Below the pieces are notes generated by a model. That model was given only the letters and a program-made list of their open reading frames with translations. It was not told where the DNA came from and did not search any database. Shown here one piece after another: positions 1-12,922 of a stretch of DNA of 64,000 bases. Position 1 is the first letter of the stretch; every line of letters begins with the position of its first letter. The translations under genes and the position numbers were made by a program. The DNA comes from Albula goreensis (taxonomy: Eukaryota > Chordata > Actinopteri > Albuliformes > Albulidae), in the NCBI GenBank assembly GCA_022829145.1, contig CM040764.1, positions 7,177,144 to 7,241,143 on the forward strand, written 5' to 3'.

Positions 1-3000
1 CATTTTAAACACTAAAATCCCCCCAGTTTACCCCTGGGAATAGCGTTCAGTTAATGCACACAACAAAAGTCAAAGACCCACTTGAAGCAGGTTTTTAAAA
101 TTCTCAGCATGTCAGATTAAATTCCAGCACCTTCCCTTGCATTATATTCTCCATAGAGTCGCTGGGGGTGCAATTGAAAAATTTCACCATGTGCCCACCG
201 GGAGGCCACGCTCATTAAAAGTGTCCAATGTCGGGAAATACAGTCCACCACTGCACCTGGCCAGAGTTCAGAGGAATGTCTACATTCATCGCTGTGTCTG
301 CGGTTATGCAGGCGGGCGGTGGAAGCCTTTTCTGTTTTTTTTGGTGCTGGGGTGAAGACATTATGCAAAACCTTTTCTGCAGCCGACAGGCAGAAAGCCC
401 TTGGATTAGCTGCTTCAGTCACTGTCTATTATTTTTACTCTGACTTTTGAAAGAAAAGATTCTGAATTTAACTCATCAGTGAGGTCACCACTGCAAATAA
501 AAACTGAGTTTTCAGTTAACCAACCTGAAGTGTGTGTGTGAGATACCAGGACAGTTTTGTACGTCAAAATCAAAGTGCAAAGTGCAATTTTTGCTGATAA
601 AAATTTGACTTCCAAAGGGGCAGCCATCCAGGAAGCTGCTCACAAGGCCAGCGTGTGTTTTAACGGTTGAGTTGCAGTCTCACATTTCAGCTGCCTCGGG
701 TTCGAGTTCCTCAGATTTGGATCACAGGCACTTAGCAACAGTCAGACCTGTGGCGACAAGTTATGACAGCCAGTAGCGCCAACGAGTCCAGTCTGCTGTA
801 TCAATAGTGCTTGGTTTTTGAGTGAGAGAGGCAGCCGTGCTTGTTTGGTGTGTTTGTGAGGAGGTGGGGGTGAAATCTTACACCCGTAGCATCTGTGAGA
901 GTGTGGGCAGAACAGTTCAACCCGATTTGGTAACCGTACTGGTAACCGTAGCAACTACATGACTGTAACGGCTTTGATTCATACATCACGGGGTGGAGTT
1001 GCGCTTGTGTAATCAAATGTGCAGGAATGACCCGATTCCCTTCTCGAAACTTCTGGAATCACGAGCCAAACAGGTGCACCACGATGTTGTCCTCATTTTA
1101 AATCTCATAACTCACCCTGCTAATACTGCAACTCCTGCATTCACTCTACAGCTGTAGACACTTCTTAAACTGAACCGAAATCATAATGTAGCTGTGCTGC
1201 AGTGTTTGCCAGGCAAGTCTTACCACAGGCATGCTGGGTAGCGATGGTGAAAATGAGGCTTCATCACACAAAAACTGGGTGGAGCTACCAAAGGCTCATT
1301 GATTTGAAACAGTAACTGTGATTTGCTGTTGAGAGCAAAATCGTTTAATTAGTTTAAATAAGACAGAAGACAGGAAGCCCCACACTCACATCACTAATGT
1401 TAGCATTAAATTAGCATGTTCATTAAACCCATCTGGGTAGGGGTGTCCAGTCAGCAGATATTTGCATAGTAATGATGTCAATAATAATAATCATTGTCAT
1501 CATTATCATTATAATTATCATTATATTTGTTCACGTATCGTATGAGAATGTGCTTGCCTTTAGGATAAAACGTGTGTGTGCAATCTGTTTCTGTATCACA
1601 CCACCCGGTCCACAAAGACGTGCCCCTGCAGTTTTGCCACACCAAATGTCAGGCAGGCCTCAGCGACTGACAACCGCATACCACAGAGAGAGTGAGAGCT
1701 GGACGATAAAGCCGTGCATTGTGTCACAAAGGACCTGGGCATGGCGATGAGTGACGTGTCCTTGGATACCCTGGAGACTCTTGCTGGGACATTGCCTAGA
1801 ACCTTCCTATGGCGGGAAAAGGCCGCCTTCTCGCACCTCTCTTCTTTTTCCATTTCCACAGATGCTGGTGCGATGGTCCTTTTTTAAACTTAGGAAAGCT
1901 ATTCAGCAGTTCACAGCCTTGGTTCTGATGGCAGCGTGCTCTTATTTTAAGGCACAGCGTAGCCTCTCATTTCTATTTCTGTTCAGGAGCGCTTGTTTAC
2001 GCTGTAATTCGGGTGACACGCTAATTGTGTAGCCTTTTACATGATTAGCATTCGCAATGCTACATTTGGTCGGACAGAAGGTGCTTGTTATGCAGAGATA
2101 TTTATAGTTTATTGCAGCATACAGCTCTGGTTGTGGTCTGGTTTGTGTGCTGTCTGTGCCCAATAGGGTCTACCCCGAAGAGTTCGTCACATGACACTTC
2201 TCTATCTGCTGAACGTCTCGCCCCAGTGACTTCGCTCTGAGCTTCAGACTTCGCGGACATCGGTGGTCCAGAAACGCGCATCTCTGTGGTGGTTACTGTC
2301 ATCATAAATACGCCTAAACTGTACTTTGCTCTACACACTAATTGAAGCCTGCAATTCGGTCTCATCAGTGCAGTCACAATCATGAGGTCACACCCATTGG
2401 CATTTGGACTGATGCCGTCTTTGCTCTGCGCATCAAACGGAGTCTCTGCCGGCTGTTACTGTTCCTTAATGTGGTATTTTCATATGTAAACGTAGGTTCA
2501 GAGATGATAGCGCAATGTTGTTTTTTTTGTGGGCTGAAACAATGGGTTACTTCATGTGTGCCCTTTTGGTCTCTGAAAGTTAAGCCGTTTGATCAGGAAG
2601 ACTCGTGGTTACAGTTTATAGGCTTTTGTCAAAGTTTGCCATGATGTTGTGGTGCTAGGCTGGTAGTTTCTAGTCAGCCAACACATAAATGTTACTCAAA
2701 TTCATTTGTCTGCACATGCATTGTAAGTCTTCATTGTGTAGAGAACACTTGTTGAGGAATTACCCATAAATACCTATAAATACATACAGTCTTTGATTTT
2801 TCTCTATATCATTTTCATATAAAACTATTCCAAAGAAAAGAAACCAGAGAAAGGGAACAATGATGAGAAGAAATGGCGTACAATTGATCGTTACCCTCAT
2901 CCTCATAAAATTATTATTTTTTTAGGATTTAAATATATTTGTCAATGTCTTGCGAAAGCTGGCTACACAAGATCAGCTCAGACACAAAAGTAACGCTGCG

Positions 3001-3169
3001 GGTAAAAGCATGTATCGCATATCTTTGGGTGTCTGGTTTGACCTTGGCCACGCTTGCTCTGACCTGGTGGAAGAGTCTGACCGAGCAGTGGCTTTGGCTG
3101 AAGGTCTGACCTAAACACCCCTGCCAATGTGGCACGGGATCTCCCAAACACAGCTATAATCACAGTCTC

Positions 3170-3204
<35 letters not shown>

Positions 3205-6110
3205 GTCAGTCTAGAGTGCAGGTTTTGGGGGAAATGACCTCAAGAAAATAATAAGCCCAAAACCTATAAACCTATTCCTCCATCTCACACCTCTGCCTGT
3301 TTAGGTCTGTTAATCCCTCTGAAGTTTACTTTCCTCTTTCATGTGCTCATTTTTATTTTGCTGCTCTAGTTTTTTCAGCTCTCACTGAAAGTTTGTTTTG
3401 AGCTGACTGCCAGGATAGTGGTAAGCTGATATTTCAGTCAGCATGCCGTAAATCACCGGCTGGTTAACTGCGCCGATGACGTATTTAAAGCCAGAAGGAT
3501 TGAAGGTGTCCTTGAAGTGAACTCGACTCCACTCCTGCGAAGGCAAGAGTTTGCAGAAGGGCCAAATAGTAGTTATGGGAGACTTTATCTTTTTCAATTA
3601 CGTTTTTATATGACCAGGAAAGGTCAACTGAGGGATCAGTTCTTTTTTGCAGTGTAACGCCTCCAACACTCTGGGACGAGAGGTAGCCTACCCATGTGCT
3701 GAGTCACAGACTGTGCCCTGTCGATTCCCATTAAGTTTTGTGAAAAGCCTCCATTTACCAGCCAATTTAGTAACTATAAACCTTTTGCAATGACTTGAGC
3801 TGTTGCTACCCCTTTGTTAATCTTGACTCCTACAATGCCTAGCCCTTATTCTTGTGACATCACTGCCGATGGGATAGGGAACTGCGAGGTGTACTATGGA
3901 CATGACCTCAGAGACAGGGGCATCGCTGAGTCACTGTTGAACAAACTTAAACTGCATCCCTAGGTGACTCACCCTGGAAATAGCCAGCGTACGCTTCTGT
4001 GACATTTGGTGTCACTCATCCTCTCAGTCACCAGGGGCTTCTGCCAAAAGGTCATGATGTGATATGTCTGTTTAACAAAGCAATGACCCCACTGCTGCTC
4101 TCCACCCCCAAATGCAAATTGGTATATCAGGTACTAGTGTGTGAAGACCTCTGTAGTCACTTTACAGCCCTGCTGATTTGAAGATAAATGAGCGCATGTC
4201 ACATGGTTGCGGTTGTCTCATGGCAGATGTGACTGAGCTAATGAGGCCACTCACATCCAGTCCAGCTGTATCTGCTCAGCCCTGGATTTAAAGAAGAAAC
4301 ATTTAAATAGTGATTGGCTGGATTAAGTTTTGATTTGAGGTGGGAAAAATGAGCCTCACAAAATGGGAGGAGCCTTGAAAATAGGTGGAGCTATCATGTG
4401 TCATTCACTCCAACTTTAACCAGAAATAAGTTTATGTTACATCTTGCCTTCGTGCTGCAATTAGAGCTACACTGTAGAGTTGATGCAACTAGCATTCTGC
4501 AAACTGTTAAGCTTCCACTGTAGAGGACTGAAACTGGTGTGAAGTGCTTAATGTACAACCAGCTAGAGAGCCAATGTCTCTGAAAGACTACCACTACGCA
4601 ACCCAAATTATTGCAGGAGGGGAGACCTGGAAAACCAGCCCTCCCCTTCCTCTTTATAAAGAAAGCATGATTTGCTCCTCCAAACATAAATTCCCCAGTG
4701 CTAAACTCAAAATTCCTGACGATGGACATGAGCATTAGGAATTATGTATTTTTCCCTGATTTTGGCACACAATTTCTCTTGTTACATCCCCACTCTCACC
4801 AAGAGTGAGTGCCCTTCTGGGAGGTAACAAAAAGTAACCTCTACATTTAAAGTTTTGTCAGATGGGATTCAAGAAGACACAGTTATGGTGTCCACCAAGG
4901 TGGGGAGTGAAAGGAGACAAATGCTGAAATACAGCTCTCAACACAAACAGGGAAAAGAAAGAAGACTAACTGTTTCTTTATTCATTAATAAAGTGGTGTC
5001 TTACCCCCAAGCAGAGGAACTTTAAGTTTGCTTTACACAACCAAACATCATCCTGATTTGGGGCCCTCTTAGAAAGAACACAAATAAACGTCCCATGTTG
5101 GGGCTGTTCTTAAACTGAAATAAAACACAGAAATGCTGACTCAGATCGCTATACCCACCATGTCAGTTGGGTCTGTGCAATACCAAATTAGCAGGAGCAA
5201 TGCTCCTAACCTAATAGCTGTAGCTGATTAGCCACAGGTGGACTTCTGGAACGGAAAACTCAGTTTGAGCTTAGCTCCCGTCACGGCCTCATGGAAATAG
5301 GACAGTGTTCCTTGGCCGGTTTCTGCCTAAGCCCCCTCACTCTGGCAGGGAAATGGGCGCGGACACGCTGTTGCGTCCTGTCGGCCTGTGGACACGCATT
5401 CCTCACGACCGGGGTGAATGCCACAGCATCGTGGCGGCTGGGCCGTGACAAGACAACTGTGCACAACAGGGCAACGTGACCGCAGAACTTCCTCGGCAGC
5501 TACATCCTGCTAGTAATACGGTCACACTTCACTCTGAGTCCAAAGGAATTTGGGGCGTAAGAGTGAAAATAGGGAAGTGTGGAGTTGTTAGGTGATAAGT
5601 CATTAAGACAGTTGGGAGACTTATCATTGCAACCTTGAAAAAATTTTTTTTTCCCCTCACTGGAAAAATCTCTCACAACTATAACTATTTTCATATATAA
5701 ATGTTTTGTTGGACATATCTCTCCAGTTATTTTGTGGTATTTAGTAATTTACTTGTAAATGTCCATGTACAGATGTTCGTGGTTAATTCAATACACATAC
5801 CTACATGCACATTACAAAGTATTACAGAGAAAGTCTTGAGAAAGTTCTCATGTGAAGATGTACTTTGTGATTTTCAGCCCAATAGGCGGTGTTAGATTGG
5901 TGGTTTCCAGATTAAGTCACACTGTGGTTCTGTTTGTCTGAGAGGCAGCTCTGATCTTGAGAAATATGTGCTCTGGAGGTCGTTATTTGGTGAGAAGAGT
6001 GGGTCCCGGTATTTAAGAGACAAGGGAGGAATGTGAAAGGGTGTGACAGGTTAAGCTGCTAATCCTGTCGAGTTTTAAAGGAAAAAAATGATCTCTTCTT
6101 GTGACTGCAG
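1..6110 (+). other. nck1 intron (no exon recognised)
   Basis: No open frame here resembles the first NCK SH3 domain or any other family I recognise. The stretch is AT-rich and contains an ATT/ATC-rich low-complexity run near 1473-1526 and a CA microsatellite near 3172-3202. Calling it intron rests on the exon at 6111 starting in the middle of NCK1, with its first exon missing. Confidence 0.7.
3172..3202. repeat. (CA)n microsatellite
   Basis: Uninterrupted CA dinucleotides inside the presumed nck1 intron. Confidence 0.9.
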
Positions 6111-6844
6111 GGATCGGGAAGGTGAAGCGGAAGCCAAGCATGAGGGACACGGCCTCCAACGCCGACACCGACCTATGCTCGGACAATGGTGAGCGGCTCT
6201 ATGACCTCAACCTGCCAGCGCTGGTCAAGTTCAGCTACGCGGCGGAGCGTGAGGACGAGCTATCACTGGTGAAGGGTGCGCGGGTGGTCGTCATGGAGAA
6301 GTGCAGCGATGGCTGGTGGCGGGGTGTGTGCGAGGGTCGCTCCGGCTGGTTCCCCTCCAACTACGTGACAGAGGACGGCGACGGGCTGACGGGCGATCCG
6401 GCGGGCTCACTGACCGAGAAGCTAGCAGCGGCCGTGCACAGCGCTAACGGTGGAGGTGGAGTCGGGGGCCGGGCGCTGCATACAGTTCAGGCCCTTTACC
6501 CCTTTAACTCGGGCAACGACGAGGAGCTGAGCTTCGAGAAGGGCGAGGTGATGGATGTGGTGGAGAAGCCCGAGAACGACCCGGAGTGGTGGAAGTGCCG
6601 CAAGGCCGATGGGCAGCTGGGGCTGGTGCCCAAGAACTACGTCACCGTGCTGCAGAACTCCCACAGTGTCCTGGGGAACGCAGGGCCCCCCACCCCAGAC
6701 TGTGACTACATCGAGCCCTCCGGCACCGGGAGGTTCGCGGGGCGGCAGTGGTACTACGGAAAGGTGACCAGGCACCAGGCAGAGGTGGCCCTCAACCACA
6801 GGGGTGAGGAGGGCGACTTCCTCATCAGGGACAGCGAGTCATCG
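6111..6844 (+). CDS. nck1: nck1 penultimate coding exon (SH3-2, SH3-3, first part of SH2)
   Basis: The acceptor is ...gtgactgcag before 6111. The exon opens with two bases completing a Gly codon split after its first base. It ends at the SESS codons, followed by donor gtaagt at 6845. The 734 bases are 2 + 244 codons, so the exit is phase 0. Confidence 0.95.
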
Positions 6845-8574
6845 GTAAGTCTTTTCCAGTCCAGTCTTTCTCACCGTATTCAGTTTGAGATCAGTGGGTC
6901 ACATGATCACATCAGTTTGACCCTGTCAAACAGAGGTAAACAATGTGCATATCTTTCTGTAAAAAACACCTGCCAAAAAGAAAAAAAGACTTCTCAACTT
7001 GTATTAGTATGATTGTTCAACATTTTCTATATTTTTTAAGTGGACCAAGCATTTTATTTACTCTAAATGTACAAGAGATTTTGAGGCTCCAGTTTTCACT
7101 GAAAAGATGTGTGTTTTCTCAAATAAATATGCCTTTTGTTCAAATTCTTAGGTCTCTCATTGTCATCTGGGGGCCATAAAATCTTTATTGTCATCATTTG
7201 TTTGTCATTTGTGAATTGTCCATCACTTTGCATTTCTTCCTCTCCTTGGCAACAGCCACCCACCAAAAAAACACACACACACATGCTCACAGACACAGAG
7301 CATGCACTCACACACAGCACACAAAGTCACATGCCCACACGGATACACAAACACACGCACTTAGCATGCACGGCAGTTTTCACATGAATTTCAGTGGGAA
7401 GGCCCCTGTGGCTGTGTGCTTAGGGTGACATCACCGCTGCACAAACACTCTTTTGATCACCGGCCACAGTTCAGGCCTGATGGGAAAGAATTCCTCACAT
7501 ACCTCCCTCAGAAGGCCAACACTAACCCTCCCGTCCCAGCTCACAGCCCGCAGCCTCAAGCACACCCAGCCCCTCCAAACATCAGACCTGTAACCGTTCA
7601 GTCAGTTATCCTCTCAGTACTCACTAAACCCTGAATGTAGAAACAGAACAAAAACCACGCCCCACTGATCAAAGTATACCATAATGTTCAGCTCTTTTAC
7701 TCAAAAGAAGCTAGCATTGTTAACCAGCACTGAAATTTGCAAACATGACCGGTAAACATGTTACATAAATTGTTTATGAAAGCTGAACTTGATTTTGTTT
7801 TGTTGTATTTTTGGGCATGGCCAAATTTTGATACATATTTGTATAAGACTGCATATAATTGAAATATGGATATTTCACATATTTCATCAGTTTAAAATAA
7901 AATTGTATGCCTAGCCCAAATTCCCATCTTTTTGTCAGGCAAATGTGAATATTGAACAGTAGCAGCCTGTAAAAAAAGTGTGACCAGAAAGTACCCTTTC
8001 TACGCCCAAGCACAAGGCTCCAGACCAGGGTTACGATTCAGTCGCCCTGTCTGTTGAACTTTTGCTCTCACATGAATGCCCACACTTTGCATTCCTTCAT
8101 ATTCATGAGTATTGAACTTTCTGACACTCCAGTTGTGAATAAAAATGACAAACTCCTGCATGTAATACTGAATGCAACTGATGCAATCACTGGACACATC
8201 CAGACTGAGTCTAAACCTTCTGCAGTTTGTTCAGGAATGGAGCGAATGTGACATCATCCTTTGAAGTCATTCACTCGTTCAATGCGTTTGTTATTTTTGT
8301 GGAATTTATGCTCACTGTCCAATAACGGCCCTTGACTGATTTCCTCTTTCCCTCCACCCTCTCCCTCTGCTCTTCTCAGCCCAACGACTTCTCCATCTCC
8401 CTGAAGGCCCAAGGCAAGAACAAGCATTTCAAGGTCCAGCTGAAGGACAGCCTTTACTGCATTGGACAGCGCAAATTCAACTCCATGGAGGAGCTGGTGG
8501 ACCATTACAAAAAGGCCCCCATTTTCACCAGCGAGCAGGGAGACAAACTCTACCTGATCAAGGCTCTCTCCTGA
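6111..8574 (+). CDS. nck1: NCK1 adaptor protein, 3' two coding exons (partial gene)
   Basis: NCK adaptors are cytoplasmic SH3-SH3-SH3-SH2 proteins that link phosphotyrosine receptors to WASP/PAK and actin remodelling. Two exons join in frame (6111-6844 and 8380-8574) and encode about 309 residues from human position ~76 to the stop. The start [10 protein letters not shown] is the NCK1 linker after SH3-1. SH3-2 follows ([16 protein letters not shown] to GWFPSNYV), then SH3-3 (TVQALYPF to GLVPKNYV), then SH2 ([23 protein letters not shown], with the phosphotyrosine-binding Arg in FLIRDS). The protein ends KLYLIKALS. The KVKRKPS linker and CDYIEPS segment favour NCK1 over NCK2. The inter-SH3 linker has a Gly-rich insert ([10 protein letters not shown]) not in human NCK1. 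The SH3-1 exon is not seen in bases 1-6110, so it should lie left of the window. The exons are much more GC-rich than the surrounding introns. Confidence 0.96.
6845..8379 (+). other. nck1 last intron
   Basis: GT-AG intron of 1535 bases separating the two SH2-coding exons. It contains an imperfect CA-rich stretch on the transcript strand (about 7266-7372). Nothing else was recognised. Confidence 0.85.
8380..8574 (+). CDS. nck1: nck1 last coding exon (SH2 C-terminal half and stop)
   Basis: The acceptor cttctcag ends at 8379 after a long pyrimidine tract. 65 codons including TGA encode [17 protein letters not shown] to the C-terminus. The join to the previous exon restores SESSPNDFS, the conserved NCK SH2 sequence. 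Confidence 0.95.
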   Translation, partial: PNDFSISLKAQGKNKHFKVQLKDSLYCIGQRKFNSMEELVDHYKKAPIFTSEQGDKLYLIKALS

Positions 8575-8832
8575 TCTATGGAGACAGCCAGCCTTCTGTA
8601 TTATTTTCTTCCAAGACTTTTGATCACCCGTGACCAAATGGGGAGGGAGGGGATTATAATCATTTCAAGACGAAGATGAGAGGAGAGCAAGTGTTACCTT
8701 GGACTCACCGTATAAGAAGTGACTTGATGGATAATGTTCAAATGTATCGATTTCACAAGTTGTGTTTTAGGTCATAGATATGTCATGTATATTGACTACA
8801 TCAACATTTACTGGCTATACTTTAGTTTTGTT

Positions 8833-8867
8833 AATATATATATATATATATATATAAATATATATAC
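8833..8867. repeat. (TA)n microsatellite in nck1 3' UTR
   Basis: Nearly uninterrupted TA dinucleotides about 260 bases after the nck1 stop codon. Confidence 0.9.
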
Positions 8868-9753
8868 ATTTTTGAGCTTGCCTTCTTGTGGCTGACCAAC
8901 CCAGGGTTCCGGAAGCAGAACCTCGGTTTCACATTCCACAGGGTGTGCACACATGCTCGATAGTACTACAACGCACCATTACAGTCAACCAGCACTGTTC
9001 CGGTGGGGGAAAAACTAATCGTACATTACAGTTCAGACTAACAGACATCCAACAAGGATCAAGGGTCACGTATTTGGAGCCTTGAATTCCCATGATCCCA
9101 AAAATTTGGATTTTGAATTGTGTTGGAGTACCCAATGATGTCATGATGAATAGTGATACTAGTGGGTGGGGGAGTGGGGGGGGAGGGTTAACTGGAGGTT
9201 GTTGGGCCCTGCCTGGTAAAGATGGACAAATCTTCTGTGGCAAAGAGAGCTTCATCCAGACTGCACAGAAATAACCTTCCCCTCTGGGGCCTTGCACAGC
9301 AGACGTTGCGATTGACATTTCCGGTAGAACTGTGCCATGCTCAGTGCCTGCTCCAAAACAAGCTGACGCTATCCGCCTGACTGGTCTTGGAGCAGCAAAT
9401 TTGCCTCGCCGGGGAAAACAGGGGTGGCGTTTGACAGGGTTAGGTCACATACACCACCCCCCCCTTCCCAACGACCCACGTCCAGGAGCCTATTTCTGAA
9501 ACTGCAAGTCTTGTCCATGCTTGTGTTTGTCATTGCTCGTACAGGGTATGCTGACTGAAAATATTCAGAGCTTGGCGGTTGTGTCAGAGAACCTTGCTGT
9601 GGCTAATCTCAGTGGGCACTAAGTAGAGCTGAGGTAATACAGGCCCTGGCGAAATGAAGCTGGGATGGTTTCAGCAGGCGAACGGAATTGCTGGGACAGC
9701 TTTCGGATGGGCGCACCTCTGCCTTTTGAGGTCCACTTTCCACGGCCCATGGA

Positions 9754-9759
9754 AATAAA
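9754..9759 (+). promoter_or_regulatory. candidate nck1 poly(A) signal
   Basis: AATAAA hexamer about 1.2 kb after the nck1 stop. It is the first canonical + strand hexamer I noticed. No downstream GU-rich element was verified, so this is tentative. Confidence 0.3.
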
Positions 9760-10152
9760 TGTCCCATTTAAACACCTCCTGGTCAATTCAAATACAGTCC
9801 TACATAGAATGGTGGAAGAAAAACCAATGATATTTTCCCCAGGAAATCTAAAACAGCCCAGGAAGCCTTTTAACTACCTGCTGGCACTCAGGGTGACAGG
9901 GTGGTTGTGTTTTAGGTCTCAATTTCACAAAAGGTGCAGTGTGAGGGTACCCTCGCTGTTCTACAGGAGCAAAAGAGAGTCCGAGACAGAGTCCAATAGA
10001 TCCCGTAGTATAGGCAAACAGGTGCAACATGGGAGCCCATAATATAGGCACTTGAAGTGGGTTCTTGGTTCTTTTAGTTACCACTGTGCTGATTCGGCAG
10101 GCTCTTTATTTAGGGAGTATGATAAGCTTTTTGTGATCGAGTGCTGGAATTG

Positions 10153-10153
<1 letters not shown>

Positions 10154-10198
<45 letters not shown>
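10154..10198. repeat. (TG)n microsatellite
   Basis: About 22 uninterrupted TG dinucleotides in the nck1-bdh1 spacer. Confidence 0.95.
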
Positions 10199-10199
<1 letters not shown>

Positions 10200-12922
10200 C
10201 CTGCACATATAGTGATTGCCTTTTCATGTGACTGGGGCGATTTCAATTCCAACTGATCACCCACTACCTATAGCTCACATTTCCCCTGACAGATTCGGAT
10301 TGCTTTGTTTAAACCGTTGTTGGCTTTAATATGTGCTGTGAGCACTTGGTTCGCTGAATAGGCGTAATTGTCCTTTTTTTTAAAATCGGTGCTGTGCTTG
10401 TTTTTCACTGTTTGGTTGCTTTCTGAAGGGAGAACCTATGAGTTTACCCTGATGTGGGACACTTGTAATCCTTATGTCCTTATCCTTATCCTCTTGGATC
10501 AGTATTTTCATTCTATGGTTTCTAATGTTTTTTTTTCCCATTCCAACTGAGAATTGCTTTAAAAAGAACTTGATATGTGCCATATACAGAATGAATTGGT
10601 GGGATCACAATACAGATCCCAGAATCACCGATTTGCAATATTGTGGAGCACAGCCAACAATGCAATTTGTATTATAGATGAAACTACAGATGAGGAAGTG
10701 GACAGAGCGTACTTCAGATGAAAAATGGAATGTGCAGTATTATACAGAAAGTCCTTACATCCAGTGCTGTTGAATGTTAACGGTCAATAATATATGTTGG
10801 CCCTTCCACAGAGAGAGAATAAAAATACGACATTAATCTTGTTCCAGGAATTGGACCAATGTAAGGATGAGGGAGGTAAATGTGAATGGAAGGGAAGAAG
10901 AAAAATAAGAAAAAGAGAAGGGAGGGTTAATTCAGTAAGTGACCATATGCTGAGAAACTAGACCACATCTGGTATTAATGATCTGAATTGATACAAATCT
11001 GAGCAGAGAAGTGAACTGCTTGGATCACAGGACTGAGGAAAAACGTTCAGCTAGATATTCAAAAATGTTGGATTGTGCCAGTTTGTCACTTTGCGTGCCT
11101 TAATTCGCTGCAGCGCGCACAGAAGGGCCGCAATTCGCTTGGTCACGGCGTGCGCGTGCCATAGCTTTTCTTTCACGTTTCGTTTTCCAGCCGTGCTTTG
11201 CGTTTGCTTCGCCATATTATTCATAACGGAAATGAGTGGGCGCGAGCCTTTTCGTTACACGTTTTGACAGTTCCTTCAAAAGACCACCCCTTGTTTTAAA
11301 GGCAGGTTCTGTTTTATTTTAACCTAATGCTAGGGGAGAGTAATGCTCCATTTTGTATTTTTTAAAGTCTTTAGATGTGTATAAGATCAAGTGACCTTAA
11401 CTTATTGTAGTTCGTTTTCATTAATCTTTGTATGCTTGGATAATGATACAATGTGATTACAAATAGGTATATTATCGTCCAGTGAAAGCCCTGTTGTTTG
11501 TAATGTACGTAACAGATATGATTTTACAGAGCACCATAAGCAGTCCTGGCCAATAATCAATGGCTACTATTCTATGTAACTGCAATTCCCTTTGTCCTTC
11601 TTTCTGAAGACTTTATCCAAATGTTAAATTTTTAGCTTCTCACACAACATAGAGATTTGGATATCTGTGAAAATAATGAAAAACAATTACATTACAAGAC
11701 TTGGATGCTTGCTTAACTATGTAGCTCTATGTGAAGGACAAAGGGAATTGCAGAATGGAAAGCCCTTCAGAGCTGTGTTCAACGGTGTGGCCTATGAAGG
11801 AAGGCTTTTTTCCACATCAGTTTGTTGCACCACGCAGCACTGCCATTGCCCTTCAAAAAAACAAAACTAACAGACGCTCCCCAGGGCCAAACTCTTGAGT
11901 GTAAAACCGCCATCAAATGTTGTAGACCAGCTGGACCTGTCAAGAGGCTGTCACTTGAATGCAAAGCACTCTCTACAAGCCGTGAAAAGGGGTAGACCAT
12001 ACTGTGAAAATTAATGTGTTGTCCTCTTCGTTTGTCGTCTCATGGAGAGGACGTCAGCTTCACTTGTAATATTTCTAGAAGAGTTTATTAGACTGGTAAA
12101 AGGAAGTAATAAAATGGTTAACTACTCAAGCACTGTTGTTTGTTTTCCTTGGCCGTGGTGGGGAAATGTTTCTTTGGGGTATGTGGGAGGCGTGTTTTCA
12201 CGAAATAAAGTAGCGAAAGTACATTTCAAAAAACTTTCAAAGCTACACTATGAAACTCTAAAATGGAAAAATATCCACCCCAATGCACTAACCAAATTCA
12301 CTTTGCAAATTCACCATTTTTGTGGAATTATTAAAGGTTTTTAAGAAATGTGTTTTTTCATAAGCCTGAGTCTACTCAACTGAATATGAATATGATAAAT
12401 ACACAATGGATACTTTGAAATGTGGTCTGAATAGCCAGAGCTCAATGCACTCTCGTATGATTGAAGTGACAGCCAAGGCAGAGAAAGGTTCGTCCATATC
12501 GGCAATTCAAAACAGGTCTTTTCATAATCCAAAATTATACAGGGCTAGCTGGCCTGACGTAATCGAATATCCTTCACCTCAACTTTCCACCAGTGCATCA
12601 ACTTCTTTAAACAAAGTTTTTTTTTCCTCAATTTTCTCTCTCAGATTGGAATTCCCGGTTGCATGCAAACATAATTTGAAATGCTGTCAACCGCCGCTAT
12701 CAGTCCAGGAGAGAGCAGGCAAGCTTTTGCTGAGTTGGAGGAAGATGCTTCCTGTGGAACTTGGGCAGGCAAACTGCCTACTTCAGGGAGCGAGCCGCCG
12801 CTAAGGTTGCTGGTGAAACCAGCTGACTCAGACCCTCTGCGGATGGCACCATGGCCAGTCTTGTGTTTCCTGACGAGATTGTTGGCCATGGTCACCGGGA
12901 CAGTCTAGATTTGAAACCAGGA

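Larger units (their letters stand above)
8575..12922. other. nck1 3' UTR followed by gene-poor spacer
   Basis: nck1 is read up to the stop at 8574, so the first part must be its 3' UTR. A (TA)n run lies at 8833-8867, a candidate AATAAA at 9754-9759, and a TG microsatellite at 10154-10198. Open frames of up to 132 codons occur (for example 9665-10042 and 12406-12804), but none resembles a known domain or joins plausible exons. No gene is supported. Confidence 0.6.

Noticed and set aside
640..720. tRNA-like B box (gggttcgagttcc) near the left end
   Set aside because: No matching A box or tRNA fold could be made out; too weak to list as a tRNA or SINE.
6422..6799. 125-codon - strand open frame
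   Set aside because: Antisense shadow of the GC-rich nck1 exon.
6111..8574. Assignment as nck2
   Set aside because: Linker [10 protein letters not shown] and the CDYIEPS segment match NCK1, while human NCK2 differs there.
8254..8637. 127-codon - strand open frame
   Set aside because: Antisense shadow of the last nck1 exon.
9665..10042. 125-codon + strand open frame in the spacer
   Set aside because: No recognisable domain, no splice partners and compositionally ordinary; likely chance.
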